The notes: generated by a model not told the origin, from the letters alone. A DNA stretch of 64,000 nucleotides from a virus (IMGVR_UViG_3300044811_000010:16255-80254); one strand, 5' to 3'. Shown: positions 15,701-23,947, counted from the first letter of the stretch. Program-made: numbers and translations.

Positions 15701-18051
15701 CCGGCACTCACATGGGCTTCAACCCGAACGGGACGGTGAGCGATCAGCGGGCCAAGGCTCAGGCAGATGCCACGGCCGCTCTGACGGTTGAACAGCGGCG
15801 CCTCAACACGGCGTACAACGCACGCGCTGCGGCGGCCCTGAACGTAGGTCGCGCCGAGCGCGGAATGGGTGCTCTCGCGGGTAAGGCAGCTCAGCAGATG
15901 GGAGCCCTCGCGCGCCAGAGCGGCGGCGGTCAGAAGCTGGCCCAGACGATCTCGCTGAAGTACGAGAACCCCACCAATGCCGGCAACGTCGCGTCCGCAG
16001 CCAAGGCCGCTCTCGGCTCTGGCATCAAGGTCAAGACGGTCATGCAGATCGTCGCCGACTCGTCGGATGCCGACGCGGCGATCAAGCGCATCCGCTCGAT
16101 CACGCTGGCGAGGAAGATGCAGCAGGTCGGCATCACCGGCCACAACGGCGTGCTGAGCATGCTGAGCGCCATCGACCGTAAGGCGATCAGGCGCAAGATC
16201 GCGCGCATCATCGAGAACGGCGGCAACCCCACCATCGACAAGATCAACAAGATCATCTCGATGCAGATTCGCGACAAGCCCTTCTCGGTGACGGCCAACG
16301 TAAGCCAGGCGCTCGCTCAGATCAGCCTGATGCAGAGCGGCCTGAGCGCCATCCAGTCCAAGAGCATCGTCATCAGTGCGACCGTCCGCATGAAGGGCTA
16401 CCCGCACGCTAGCGGCGTAGGCCCCGGCGAGATGGGAACCCACGCGGCGCTCATCGGCGAGGGCGGCGCCCCGGAGTGGTACTACAACACCAAGCACGGT
16501 ATCGGCTACAAGACCGCCGGGCCTCAGTTCGCCCGCATCGGACCTGACGACGCAGTCATCCCGACCGAGCCGAAGTACAAGACTCGCGGCCGCGCCATCG
16601 TCTCTGAGATCGCAAGTGATCTTGGCATGCGCGCATACAAGACGGGCAAGAAGCCCGCGAAGAAGGCAAGCCCTAAGAAGGCGGCAGGGGCGCCGGGCGC
16701 AGTCAAGGTTCCGACAGGTGTCGCACAGGCTCAGCGGCTGGGAGTTCCCAACGTCTTCAAGAGCGGCGGCGTCGATGAGGGAACGCTGTCGACCGAGCTT
16801 GGCAACGCAGTCACCGCGTTCCGCAACCAGAACAGCCGCCTTGACACGGCCCGTCAGGCCGAGGCTCGGGCCAAGAAGGCGTACGACCGGGCCAAGGGCG
16901 AGAAGTGGGGCGCTGACGGAACCGCCAACGGCGTCAAGCACAAGAAGGGTCAGCGCAAGCCGGTACCGCAAGGCACCATCGACTCCTACGACCGCGCCAA
17001 GCGGATCGCCTACGTCTACGAGAACGGCGGCAGGCTCCCCGGCTCGCAGATCAGTCTGCCCACCCTCGCGGCCCTGAAGACCGAGGTCAGCGACATCCGC
17101 ACGGCCGACACGCAGGCGAAGCGCGCCAACCAGAACATCGACCACCTGACCACGCTCATCGGGCAAGAGCGTACGAACATGAGCAACGCGTCGTCCAGCT
17201 ACGCGGCGACCGGCGACTCCAAGTACCTCGACGCCTACAACACGGCCAAGCAGAACCGTGCGGACGACATCACGCAGGTGTCGTCGCTGCTCTCGACGGC
17301 CAAGGGGGTCGCCGATGCGCTGACGTCCAAGTACCCCGCCTCGGTTGTTCTGCAGCAGGTCGCCGACGGCATCAACAGCGCCATCGGCGACGTGCAGAGC
17401 TACACCGTTGACAACAACACCGACGCCATCGAGCAGCCCGCTGCCGCTGACATCCCCGCCTACGACCTGAATTGGCTGCTTGGCGCTGCTGGGCTCACGG
17501 ATCGCTACAACACCGCCCTCAAGGACGTAGCGGTCGGCAAGATCAACAACGTCAGCGACGACCCCAGCACCACGATCCGCGAAGATTTGGCGTCGCTGGC
17601 TGACGACCGCGCGGCGTCCGGAGAGATGGTAGGGGTCCTGAAGGACGCCTACACAGCGGCGCAGGGAACCGGCAACATCACGGCGATCACCAGCGCGGCC
17701 GACGCCTACAGCTCGGCCCTGTCCGACCAGCAGGGAATCGAGCAGCAGTTCAGCGACGCAGCCGCTGCTGCTGCTGCGGCAGCCGCTCCCGCCGTTTCAC
17801 AGGATTCGATGCTCAGCTCGGCGCGCGCCGATCTCTACTCCGCCTTCGGCAGCAACTACAGCCCGGTCTTCGCTGGCGCCCAGAGGGCCGCTGACATGGG
17901 CCTCGGAGGCGGGGCATTCGGCCCGAATGCCTCCTCGGACAGCGCCGGAGGATCCACGAGCGTCATCATCAACAACACCTTCCCGACACCGCCGGCCGAC
18001 CCGCACACCTGGTCGCAGGGAGTCGGCTGGGAACTGCAGACCGTGATCTAG
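12745..18051 (+). CDS. Tape measure protein
   Basis: At 1768 residues this is the largest gene of the window, and its length sets tail length. The first 310 residues are charged coiled coil (KVEKAKRKLRELQGEKA, then a long R/E/A-rich section). Glycine- and alanine-rich hydrophobic stretches near 335-375, 720-785 and 825-850 could cross membranes during DNA ejection. The remainder is helical with A/G-rich sections and a poly-alanine run near 1670. Placement after the chaperones and before the distal tail gene is canonical. Confidence 0.93.
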   Translation: MDIAHGSVKIDLNDADVVAGLRKVDAEFSRTMDKIGREQAVASINADLAPLTDKVEKAKRKLRELQGEKASARVDANTAELTRKIKNAERELKRLDGRKATLEIKLKGAEKVLAAEAALEAAEHKRAKAAEDAGRRIESSLRQEAAARQRASRENLNRVNSDARVMRSLEDQRVKEQAARMRQVENDARVSVSLERQRVSSMRTAETEAHRMDAAFQKAAYNRDVGSRREVTRILSLQKQYARLTDQLEALSRKHPVGREARAKVNLDATGVVAKMEALKAELNFLGAHPPIDIKADVNKRGLARVQQTVTGFVAGLANKASGLQDLTLRLGPFTTSLRGLGVALGFLGPSITDLLGAAGSLVGVLGAGVAGAAALGAGAVTGLAGDFLGLKFATRNTSQELAQARTSINAYQSAVLKYGAGSDKAIAKQKEMNSVLQQISPLAREAALGTERFFKGWDASTKPTQNNLGTIAKQGFEALNKLRPMWAASTNEMSGELQKALGGAFKFLGGAQGRNLLSGIFGNINAQIPTLLHGLGSLGHAFLNLASAGASNFGSLANGFDHFATSILNFTQQDSFGATVHRWVKDAGDVMRFFGALTRVLVHFFGDGSQAGDRFVNTMTKALNRWDTFLTSVSGRNKVGEFFSNSVAGAQQLYSALKPIIQLFALWSIGLEPAVAAITSIAAWLTNAAASLGKIVGLGNPLATLGTTLGAMFAVSKIGSFVSLLARAAGLIKDMAAAGGAAGVLKGVMGGGLLGGLKGGGGIVTAAEAGANAMRAAIISGATVGAAELRAAMVEGGAVGAAEGGAGGGIVGAAKKLILPSGFAAEAAGAEAAIGGISIAAGAATIGVLALGGGLIYLGLSLDHHKTAVDRVNDALKENAKSLQSDATYTRLSAGAQDNAAKSRHQAAASIKALRTEMQNATKGTVAYRDLQLKLYDANQKLKNSTDAGVESAHHNHDAAQQTIDDERKRIKLINDRLDAAKKEAGTHMGFNPNGTVSDQRAKAQADATAALTVEQRRLNTAYNARAAAALNVGRAERGMGALAGKAAQQMGALARQSGGGQKLAQTISLKYENPTNAGNVASAAKAALGSGIKVKTVMQIVADSSDADAAIKRIRSITLARKMQQVGITGHNGVLSMLSAIDRKAIRRKIARIIENGGNPTIDKINKIISMQIRDKPFSVTANVSQALAQISLMQSGLSAIQSKSIVISATVRMKGYPHASGVGPGEMGTHAALIGEGGAPEWYYNTKHGIGYKTAGPQFARIGPDDAVIPTEPKYKTRGRAIVSEIASDLGMRAYKTGKKPAKKASPKKAAGAPGAVKVPTGVAQAQRLGVPNVFKSGGVDEGTLSTELGNAVTAFRNQNSRLDTARQAEARAKKAYDRAKGEKWGADGTANGVKHKKGQRKPVPQGTIDSYDRAKRIAYVYENGGRLPGSQISLPTLAALKTEVSDIRTADTQAKRANQNIDHLTTLIGQERTNMSNASSSYAATGDSKYLDAYNTAKQNRADDITQVSSLLSTAKGVADALTSKYPASVVLQQVADGINSAIGDVQSYTVDNNTDAIEQPAAADIPAYDLNWLLGAAGLTDRYNTALKDVAVGKINNVSDDPSTTIREDLASLADDRAASGEMVGVLKDAYTAAQGTGNITAITSAADAYSSALSDQQGIEQQFSDAAAAAAAAAAPAVSQDSMLSSARADLYSAFGSNYSPVFAGAQRAADMGLGGGAFGPNASSDSAGGSTSVIINNTFPTPPADPHTWSQGVGWELQTVI

Positions 18052-18054
18052 GCT
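18049..18054 (+). promoter_or_regulatory. -10 box overlapping the tape-measure stop codon
   Basis: TAGGCT, whose TAG is the tape-measure stop codon, lies 7 bases before the ATG at 18062. That ATG has no Shine-Dalgarno, so the distal tail gene may have its own leaderless transcript. Confidence 0.4.
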
Positions 18055-18061
18055 GTAGCTG

Positions 18062-18955
18062 ATGAGTTTCGTCTACCCCAACGGCCCTGAGTACGGAGTC
18101 CCGTATGTCCTCACCGGACCCGACGGGTCGCGAGCGGTCTTCAACGACCAGACCGACGCCGACTACGTGGGGGCGCTGACCGACGCCACCGGCTTCGACT
18201 CGCCCGAGGTCCGCGAGTCGGCCGACAACCTCGTCGGCATGGACGGAGGCATCCATGGCAGCTTCTACTACGGCCGCCGCCCCGTAACGCTGAGCGGCAC
18301 GGTCTACAACGTAGCGACGGACGCCGTTCGCAACACTCGTCTGACCAAGCTGCAGCAGGCCAGCAACGCCGTGCGAGGCGACGCAACCCTGTCGTGGACG
18401 CCCGGTGGCGGCGTCGCGCAGCAGATCAAGGTTCGGCGACAGCAGCCGCTCCGCATCTCCGGCGGCTGGGTCAAGGACTTCCAGCTCAGCCTCGTGGCCG
18501 CCGACCCGCGCATCTACTCGGCCGTGCTCCACACGCAGAGCGTAGCGGCCTCCGGAACCCCGACCCCCAGCGGCCGTGGGTACGCCAAGGCGTACCCGGT
18601 CGTCTACGGCGGCGGCAGCATCCTCGGCCAGATGTTCGTAGTCAACAGCGGATCGGCGCTGTCCTACCCGATCCTTACCTTCACTGGGCCGGGTTCAAAC
18701 CCTAGCGCTCTAAACTTGACGACCGGCGAGCGCATTTCGCTGATCTACACGCTCGGCGCGGGCGACACCCTCACCGTAGACACCCTGAACCGGACTGTGG
18801 TCCTGAACGGCACGGCGTCTCGATACTCGGCTATTGACTTCACGAACACCGCTTGGTGGGGCTTGGTTCCGGGCTCCAACGACGTGCGACTGTCGTGGGG
18901 AGCGTACACAGCCGGGGCGAGCCTCACGGTACAGTACAGGGACGCTTGGCTCTAA
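18062..18955 (+). CDS. Distal tail protein (Dit-like)
   Basis: 297 residues, beta-rich. The N-terminal 150 residues carry patterns of siphovirus distal tail proteins: GSFYYGRRPVTLSGTV, then RLTKLQQASNA and GWVKDFQLSLVAADPRIYS. The C-terminal 130 residues form a carbohydrate-binding-like beta domain. Dit rings join the tail tube to the tip and receptor-binding complex. The gene follows the tape measure as in SPP1- and TP901-like phages. Confidence 0.75.
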   Translation: MSFVYPNGPEYGVPYVLTGPDGSRAVFNDQTDADYVGALTDATGFDSPEVRESADNLVGMDGGIHGSFYYGRRPVTLSGTVYNVATDAVRNTRLTKLQQASNAVRGDATLSWTPGGGVAQQIKVRRQQPLRISGGWVKDFQLSLVAADPRIYSAVLHTQSVAASGTPTPSGRGYAKAYPVVYGGGSILGQMFVVNSGSALSYPILTFTGPGSNPSALNLTTGERISLIYTLGAGDTLTVDTLNRTVVLNGTASRYSAIDFTNTAWWGLVPGSNDVRLSWGAYTAGASLTVQYRDAWL

Positions 18956-18983
18956 CGAGCGCCGCGACCGGAGTCACTAGAAC

Positions 18984-19931
18984 ATGGCACTTCTCACACC
19001 CGAGTATCTGCAGACCAAGACCTACGCGGCCTCCAAGGACCGCTACGCTTGGGCCACTTCGGCACTGCAGGCTGGCGTCTACGCGGCGACTGACTTTCTC
19101 GTAGTACAGCACACCGGAACGGCCAACATGACGGTCGACATCGGTGCGGGGGCGGCTTGGGTTGCTGGCACGTCGGTAGCTCGCCAGGGCCTCTACCACA
19201 TCGTCAACGACGCGGCCGTGCTGTCGGCCGTTACGCTCAACGCCTCGAACGTCACCAACCCGCGCCTCGACAAGATCTACGTCGTGATTCACGACTCGAC
19301 CGACGCGGGTTCGTCTGACGACATCCCCGTGTTCGGCGTCGCGACCGGGACTCCGGTAGGCGGCACCACGCTCGACAACGGCAACACCAACGGCTCGGCT
19401 GCCGCCCTGCCGGCCAACGCCCTGCTGCTGGCTGACGTGCTCGTACCCGCGTCTTCTACGACCGTCACGACGGCCAATATTCGCGACCGTCGGGCATGGG
19501 CTCGCGGTGCCAATTGGAGCACTATCCGCAACAACGCCGGAGGCGACTACATCGTAACGGTGACGACCATGACGGCGTTGGACACTACGAATCTTCGTGC
19601 GCGCATCGAATGCACAGGTAACCCAATCAAGCTTACCCTGACCGGGGCTGCTGCTGCGCCTTCGACCGGCCAAGGCGCGCTTGGTTTTATGGTAGACGGC
19701 ACGGTCTATGCGTCGGGCGAAGGCGCACCGCACGCTCTGAACCTCGGGAACTCGGCTCTTTCCGTTCCGTTCGGATTTTCGGACGTAGTCATCCCGGCGG
19801 CTGGCTCACATGTCTTCGATGCTGCCGCAGCATCGGGGGCTGGCACGGGATTCCGCGTCTACGCCCAGGCTGGTATTCTTCTGCGGTTCGCCGTGGAGGA
19901 GATCGTACGACAGAACGCGAACAACAACTGA
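18984..19931 (+). CDS. Minor tail protein, probable tip or receptor-binding component
   Basis: 315 residues. The start MALLTPEYLQTKTYAASKDRYAW and a DIGAGAAWVAGTSVARQGLYH motif resemble baseplate or appendage proteins that begin with an attachment domain and end in a beta-sandwich. The C-terminal half is T/A/G-rich with alternating strands. A GGAG lies before the ATG. It sits between the distal tail gene and other tip genes. Host binding is plausible but not shown. Confidence 0.55.
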   Translation: MALLTPEYLQTKTYAASKDRYAWATSALQAGVYAATDFLVVQHTGTANMTVDIGAGAAWVAGTSVARQGLYHIVNDAAVLSAVTLNASNVTNPRLDKIYVVIHDSTDAGSSDDIPVFGVATGTPVGGTTLDNGNTNGSAAALPANALLLADVLVPASSTTVTTANIRDRRAWARGANWSTIRNNAGGDYIVTVTTMTALDTTNLRARIECTGNPIKLTLTGAAAAPSTGQGALGFMVDGTVYASGEGAPHALNLGNSALSVPFGFSDVVIPAAGSHVFDAAAASGAGTGFRVYAQAGILLRFAVEEIVRQNANNN

Positions 19932-20269
19932 TGCCCTACCTACGAGATGCACACACCAGCGAGGCGATCTTCGAGGGCACCCCCGAGGAGCTTGCCCTGC
20001 TCGCCAACGAGCTTGGTCGCGACGAAGTTCTGTTCGACGGAGTCGGCCTCGCATTCGACCCTGACGCGGTACTCTCCGCCCGGCAGGAGAACATCGACGC
20101 CAACAAGAAGCTGGCGGCTTCGACGGCCAAGGCCATCACTGCTGACATCAAGGACGCGGCGAAGGCTGCCGTTGCAGCCGCAACGGAGCAGGAAGACAAC
20201 GTCAAGGCCGCCGCTCCCGACGCCCAGACGCTGCTGGACGAAGCACGAGCGCGCCGTGAGGCGGGCTAG
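19931..20269 (+). CDS. Small tail-region protein (112 aa)
   Basis: The N-terminal 55 residues look like a compact domain (SEAIFEGTPEELALLANELG). The remainder is an alanine-, lysine- and aspartate-rich helix. It overlaps the previous gene by one base and is followed 3 bases later by the next tail gene. No family is recognised. Confidence 0.55.
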   Translation: MPYLRDAHTSEAIFEGTPEELALLANELGRDEVLFDGVGLAFDPDAVLSARQENIDANKKLAASTAKAITADIKDAAKAAVAAATEQEDNVKAAAPDAQTLLDEARARREAG

Positions 20270-20272
20270 CGT

Positions 20273-21397
20273 GTGGCTGTCTGGTCCTTCCAACTGACGG
20301 ACCTGAACTTCCTGCCACTCGGGGAAGTTCTCAACGCACCGACGCGTAGCGTGGTGCTGCCGCTGAACAAGGTACCGACGGCGAGCCTCGTCGTTCGACT
20401 CGATAACCCCCTCGCCCCGATCATGGCGAGTGGCCTCGGCTACATCAAGGCGTACCGCAACGCGGCCTTGCAGTTCTTCGGACCCATCGTCACCGCTGAG
20501 ATCGACGCAACCCGCGAGGACGCCACTCTCGCCGTCAACGCCGCCGGGGTCGCTTGGAACCTCGCGCACCGGCTGGCCGGCAAGACCGTCGCCGGAATCT
20601 CGTTCGCCTCGGCCGACCGGGCCGTGATCAGCAAGAGCCTGATCGACACAGCGAACGGTGAAGACGAGACGCACATCGACACGTCGCTGGTGTCTCCCGC
20701 GTACCAGTCGTCCAACGGAACCTCGATCTCCGCCAACTCCGCGACCGCGTACGCGGCGAGCCCCTTCAAGCCCATCTCCGAGTGCCTGCTCGACCTCGCA
20801 GGGACGCTTGACGGCTTCGACTGGCGCGTGACCCCGCTAGAGAACTACGTCAACAACGCCGTCATCTCTCAGAAGATCGGGCGCTTCGAGGCGTACCCGG
20901 TCATGGGCATCGCTCAGCCTGAAGCGGTCTTCGAGTGGGGCACCGGCCGCAACAACGTCGTTTCGTTCAAGCGCACGCTGTCGCGCGACACGCAGGCCAA
21001 CAAGGTCTACAACTACACCAGCGCTGGGCCGGACGCTCCCGGCGCGCCCACCGTCGTCCAGACCGACGCGACCAGCATCACGACGTGGGACTTGATGGAG
21101 GCTCTAGCTCAGGCCGACATCCTCGATAACACGCTGCGCCAGCGCCTCGTAGACGAGCACGTCCGAGTGCGCAAGGGGCCTCGCCAGGTAGTCGAGTTCC
21201 AGCCTCACTTGGACGACGGGCGAGGCAGGGTGCCTCAGTATGGCACCGACTTCCTCGTCGGCGACAGCCTGCGGGGCCGCATCTGCTACAACGGCTCGAT
21301 GATCCTCGACGCCGCTGTGCGCTGCTGGGGCGCCCAGTTCGACATCAGCTCCGAGAATCAGGAGTCGATCACACTCACACTGTCGGATGACACCTGA
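20273..21397 (+). CDS. Minor tail protein, ReqiPepy6 gp37-like
   Basis: 374 residues starting at GTG 20273. The opening WSFQLTDLNFLPLGEV with NKVPTASLVVRLDNP, then GYIKAYRN and FFGPIVTAEID, matches the family named after Rhodococcus phage ReqiPepy6 gp37, a tail-tip protein related to tail-associated (Tal/gpD-like) hubs. The gene order distal tail, appendage, gp37-like is common in actinophages. No peptidase motif is visible in it. Confidence 0.7.
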   Translation: MAVWSFQLTDLNFLPLGEVLNAPTRSVVLPLNKVPTASLVVRLDNPLAPIMASGLGYIKAYRNAALQFFGPIVTAEIDATREDATLAVNAAGVAWNLAHRLAGKTVAGISFASADRAVISKSLIDTANGEDETHIDTSLVSPAYQSSNGTSISANSATAYAASPFKPISECLLDLAGTLDGFDWRVTPLENYVNNAVISQKIGRFEAYPVMGIAQPEAVFEWGTGRNNVVSFKRTLSRDTQANKVYNYTSAGPDAPGAPTVVQTDATSITTWDLMEALAQADILDNTLRQRLVDEHVRVRKGPRQVVEFQPHLDDGRGRVPQYGTDFLVGDSLRGRICYNGSMILDAAVRCWGAQFDISSENQESITLTLSDDT

Positions 21398-21627
21398 TGC
21401 CGACGCTGCTGGAACCCCGCGCCATCGACTCGGACGCCCGGCTGGCCCAGAAGATCGCTGCCTTGGAGCAGCGAATCAACGACTTGGAGCGAACACAGGC
21501 CAGCATCCCCGTCGTCGGCGGTGCCCCGACTTCAGTGTCGGGCGACGGTCAGATGGCCGGCGATTCCGTCAACACCCGTCTGTGGCTCCGCGTCAGTGGC
21601 ACATGGCGCTACGTGACGCTAACCTAG
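21397..21627 (+). CDS. Small coiled-coil tail protein
   Basis: 76 residues. A short coiled coil (ARLAQKIAALEQRINDLERT, about residues 12-31) is followed by a glycine/serine-rich beta tail ending LRVSGTWRYVTLT. This is the layout of small trimeric tip or collar proteins. It overlaps the previous gene by one base. Function inferred from position. Confidence 0.55.
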   Translation: MPTLLEPRAIDSDARLAQKIAALEQRINDLERTQASIPVVGGAPTSVSGDGQMAGDSVNTRLWLRVSGTWRYVTLT

Positions 21628-21631
21628 CTGG

Positions 21632-21637
21632 TACACT
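21632..21637 (+). promoter_or_regulatory. -10 box of a leaderless promoter (lysis genes)
   Basis: TACACT ends 6 bases before the ATG at 21644, which lacks a Shine-Dalgarno. It would give the lysis cassette its own start. Confidence 0.5.
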
Positions 21638-21643
21638 AGAGCC

Positions 21644-22162
21644 ATGGCTCGCAGCCGCCTGAGCATCCTCTACCCGGCCTACCACACCGTCACCTTCGAC
21701 GGCGTGCCGATGTTCCGCGCGCAGGCGTGGGCGCTGCTGGACGCTCGTCGCTCAGGGGTTCGCTTCTCAGTGGCCTCGGCCGACAGGCGACAGGGCGTGG
21801 CCGAGAAGTACGGCCACCAGTCGCAGTTCGCGCTGTATCAGGGATGGCTTCGCCGCCTTCCCGGCTACTACCCGGCAAACCCGCCCGGCTACAGCTCCCA
21901 CGAGCTGCGCTCGGATGGAAGCGCCGTCTACCGAGTCCGGCGCGGAGCTGCGATTCCGAAGTTCATGCTGGGAATCGACGCCAACGACGCTGGGGCCTCG
22001 AACTCCTGCGAACATCTGGTCCGGTGGCTCAACGCTCACGGCTACCACGCAGTCCGACCCTACAGCGCAGGCTCGGAAGCTCACCACTTCAGCTTCACCA
22101 AGTCTCCCGCGTATAACGCGCGACGCCGCATCGCGGCGCAGAACCGAAAGGCACGACGATGA
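21644..22162 (+). CDS. Endolysin component, peptidase M15-like
   Basis: 172 residues. Residues fitting the zinc site of the M15 / D-Ala-D-Ala carboxypeptidase fold are visible: S85-H86 in YSSHELRSDG, D112 in LGIDAND, and E145 with H147/H148 in SEAHHFSF. Such enzymes cut peptide bridges of peptidoglycan. No cell-wall-binding domain is present, so it is a catalytic domain alone. It overlaps the next lysis gene by 4 bases (ATGA). A paired peptidase and glycosidase fits an actinobacterial host wall. Confidence 0.65.
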   Translation: MARSRLSILYPAYHTVTFDGVPMFRAQAWALLDARRSGVRFSVASADRRQGVAEKYGHQSQFALYQGWLRRLPGYYPANPPGYSSHELRSDGSAVYRVRRGAAIPKFMLGIDANDAGASNSCEHLVRWLNAHGYHAVRPYSAGSEAHHFSFTKSPAYNARRRIAAQNRKARR

Positions 22163-22689
22163 GCCTCGCATCAGACCTCAGGCTGGCTGCACGCGCTAAG
22201 CTGCACGGCGCAAACTACGCGCTCCGCATCATTCGCGAATCACGCGGCCACGGCATTCCGATCAGCGCGGGCTTCGCGTTGGTTCAGAAGGAGACGTATT
22301 TCCGCAACATCTTCGGCCACGACGGCACCACGTCGATCCCGAACTCGTGGAAGGGCGGCGCAGTCACCAAGAGCCGCTACGCCTACTACAAGGCGCGCCG
22401 TCCCACGCACGGCATGCAGGGCGTCGGGCCGACGCAGTTGACGTGGTACAGCTTCCAGGATGAGGCCGACAAGCTTGGCGGCTGCTGGCGCCCCGGCATC
22501 AACATCCACGTCGGACTGCGCAACTTCTCCGCGTCCTTCAAGACCTACGTCGCACGAGGACAGACCCGCCGCACGGCGCTGCAGTCGGCAGCTCACGACT
22601 ACAACGGCACGGGCGCGGCGGCTGACGCTTACGGCCGCGACTTCCTTGTCCAGATGGACAAGTGGCACAACATCCTGAACACCAAGTAG
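22159..22689 (+). CDS. Endolysin component, lysozyme/transglycosylase-fold
   Basis: 176 residues. The pattern ALVQKETYFRNIFGHD (E45 likely catalytic acid), HGMQGVGPTQLTW and HDYNGTGAAADAYG is that of SLT-type or goose-type lysozyme domains, which cut the glycan strands of peptidoglycan. It overlaps the M15-like gene by 4 bases and is followed 11 bases later by the holin. The short length means it is essentially one catalytic domain. Confidence 0.65.
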   Translation: MSLASDLRLAARAKLHGANYALRIIRESRGHGIPISAGFALVQKETYFRNIFGHDGTTSIPNSWKGGAVTKSRYAYYKARRPTHGMQGVGPTQLTWYSFQDEADKLGGCWRPGINIHVGLRNFSASFKTYVARGQTRRTALQSAAHDYNGTGAAADAYGRDFLVQMDKWHNILNTK

Positions 22690-22700
22690 AGGAGATCCTC

Positions 22701-23012
22701 ATGGCAACGACCCCCACACCTACGCAGGACGCAACCGAGGTAGCCGGCATCCTCACGCAAGACGCCAAGCTCGGCACGCCTGTCGTCAACACGTTTCTCC
22801 ATGACGCTCCTGTCGTCATCGCAGACGTGAAGGCGGGCTACAAGACGACCGAGTTCTGGATCGCCGGCATCGGCATCCTGCTCACGCAGCTCGGGGCTCT
22901 CCATCTGCCCGGCAAGTACGGGGACACGATCACCACGGCCGCGCTCGCGCTGTCGTACATCCTGTCTCGCGGCTTCGCCAAGGCAGGTGCTTCCAAGGGA
23001 GTCGTGGCCTAG
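22701..23012 (+). CDS. Holin
   Basis: 103 residues starting at the ATG after GAGGAGATCCTC. A polar N-terminal 45 residues is followed by two membrane spans (about 49-66, FWIAGIGILLTQLGAL, and 75-92) and a short basic tail. Size, topology and position directly after two wall hydrolases fit a class II holin that permeabilises the membrane. It is the last gene before a strong terminator. Confidence 0.75.
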   Translation: MATTPTPTQDATEVAGILTQDAKLGTPVVNTFLHDAPVVIADVKAGYKTTEFWIAGIGILLTQLGALHLPGKYGDTITTAALALSYILSRGFAKAGASKGVVA

Positions 23013-23061
23013 GGCAGCCGCCACGCTCCCTCGTCCGAGGGGGTGGTCCTAAATCTCGCTC

Positions 23062-23083
23062 AGAGCCCGCTTCGGCGGGCTCT
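23062..23083 (+). terminator. Strong terminator after the lysis cassette
   Basis: A perfect 9-bp stem (AGAGCCCGC/GCGGGCTCT) closed by a TTCG tetraloop. It closes the structural and lysis transcript. Confidence 0.75.
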
Positions 23084-23099
23084 CTGCGTGCTGGTGGGC

Positions 23100-23128
23100 T
23101 TGCGTCCCTAGGGTTGCTGTGGTAGCCT
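23100..23128 (+). promoter_or_regulatory. Promoter TTGCGT-N17-TAGCCT, leaderless
   Basis: -35 at 23100-23105, -10 at 23123-23128, spacer 17. The GTG start of the next gene lies 6 bases after the -10, so the mRNA should begin at the start codon. Confidence 0.6.
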
Positions 23129-23134
23129 CGCGGG

Positions 23135-23329
23135 GTGAGCCATTCTGGAACCAAGAACAGGCACCAGCGCATCACCGCGCGAATGGGCCGTAAGAAGTTC
23201 CGGGCCGCCGAGAAGCGAGTGCTGCATGGCGATAACATCCGCACGAGCAGATACTCGCACCGATGGGGCGGAATGGGCGCGATGAAGCAGGACGACATCC
23301 CGATTGACCCTAAGGAGGAAACACCATGA
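23135..23329 (+). CDS. Small basic protein (64 aa)
   Basis: GTG start, apparently leaderless. The product is rich in R, K, H and G (KNRHQRITARMGRKKFRAAEKR), then acidic at the end. Its stop overlaps the next ATG by 4 bases. It may be a small nucleic-acid-binding protein, but no family is recognised. Confidence 0.5.
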   Translation: MSHSGTKNRHQRITARMGRKKFRAAEKRVLHGDNIRTSRYSHRWGGMGAMKQDDIPIDPKEETP

Positions 23330-23466
23330 AGATCCGTCGCCAGCGCAACGCCAACAAGCGCCTCGCCGTCCGTCAAGCGGGCCACGACACCCGCAAGAGC
23401 GCGGGCTCGGTCAACCCCAAGGCGTTCACGCGGCCGGGCTCTCAGAACCCGCACAAGCAGGGATGA
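23326..23466 (+). CDS. Small basic protein (46 aa)
   Basis: ATG at 23326 follows AAGGAGGAAACACC, an excellent Shine-Dalgarno lying inside the previous gene. The product is strongly basic (K/R/N/H-rich, starting MKIRRQRNANKRLAVRQ), with no hydrophobic core. Both ends overlap neighbours by ATGA. Too short for a family call. Confidence 0.6.
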   Translation: MKIRRQRNANKRLAVRQAGHDTRKSAGSVNPKAFTRPGSQNPHKQG

Positions 23467-23846
23467 TGCACCACGTTCTCGTCACGGGCGACCGAAACTG
23501 GACCGACGCTTGGGCCGTCAGCACCCAGATTCTGCGCCTCGTGGACACCCACGGCGCTCGAAACGTCCTCTTGATCGCCGGCGGCTGCCGAGGACTGGAC
23601 CTCATGGCCGAGAAGATCGCCAAGGACCACGGAATCCATGTGGCGCGCATCGACGCGCTCTGGGACTCCTACCACCGGGGCGCGGGGCCAATCCGCAACG
23701 GCGTCATGCTGACGCTTCACCCGAACGAGGTTCTCGCCTTCCATAACGACATCGAGAACAGCTCAGGCACCGCCAACTGCATCAAGCAGGCTCGGGAACT
23801 TGGGGCTGATATCACGATGATCACTTCAGAGACGCGGCCCGGATGA
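23463..23846 (+). CDS. SLOG-family protein (DUF2493/YspA-like)
   Basis: 127 residues. The motifs HHVLVTGDRNWTD, LIAGGCRGLDLMAEKIAK and RGAGPIRNGVML with LAFHNDIENSSGTANCIKQA are those of the DUF2493 branch of the SLOG Rossmann-like superfamily, which binds nucleotides or nucleotide-derived ligands. SLOG proteins are often found in phages and in nucleotide-signalling or conflict systems; the exact ligand here is unknown. It starts at 23463, overlapping the previous stop. Confidence 0.75.
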   Translation: MMHHVLVTGDRNWTDAWAVSTQILRLVDTHGARNVLLIAGGCRGLDLMAEKIAKDHGIHVARIDALWDSYHRGAGPIRNGVMLTLHPNEVLAFHNDIENSSGTANCIKQARELGADITMITSETRPG

Positions 23847-23947
23847 CCGGCTACCGGACGTGCGAGCGTTGCCCTCTGCCGCTGACGTGGTGGGAGCGGC
23901 TCCGCAACCTCACGCTCTGCGCCGACTGTCGACGCTGGGGTCGCTGA
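23843..23947 (+). CDS. Tiny zinc-ribbon protein (34 aa)
   Basis: The product has two CxxC pairs (C7/C10 in CERC and C27/C30 in CADC), a minimal zinc ribbon around a W/R/L-rich middle. ATGA and TGATG overlaps join it to both neighbours, which supports it as translated despite its size. Confidence 0.5.
   Translation: MTGYRTCERCPLPLTWWERLRNLTLCADCRRWGR

Noticed and set aside
13777-17166. Open frame of 1129 codons on the minus strand
   Set aside because: It mirrors the tape-measure gene in a GC-rich sequence, is V/L/R/D-rich without a fold, and has no Shine-Dalgarno or neighbours on that strand.
18691-18702. GGGTTCAAACCC resembling a tRNA T-arm
   Set aside because: It lies inside the distal tail gene and no acceptor or anticodon stem surrounds it.
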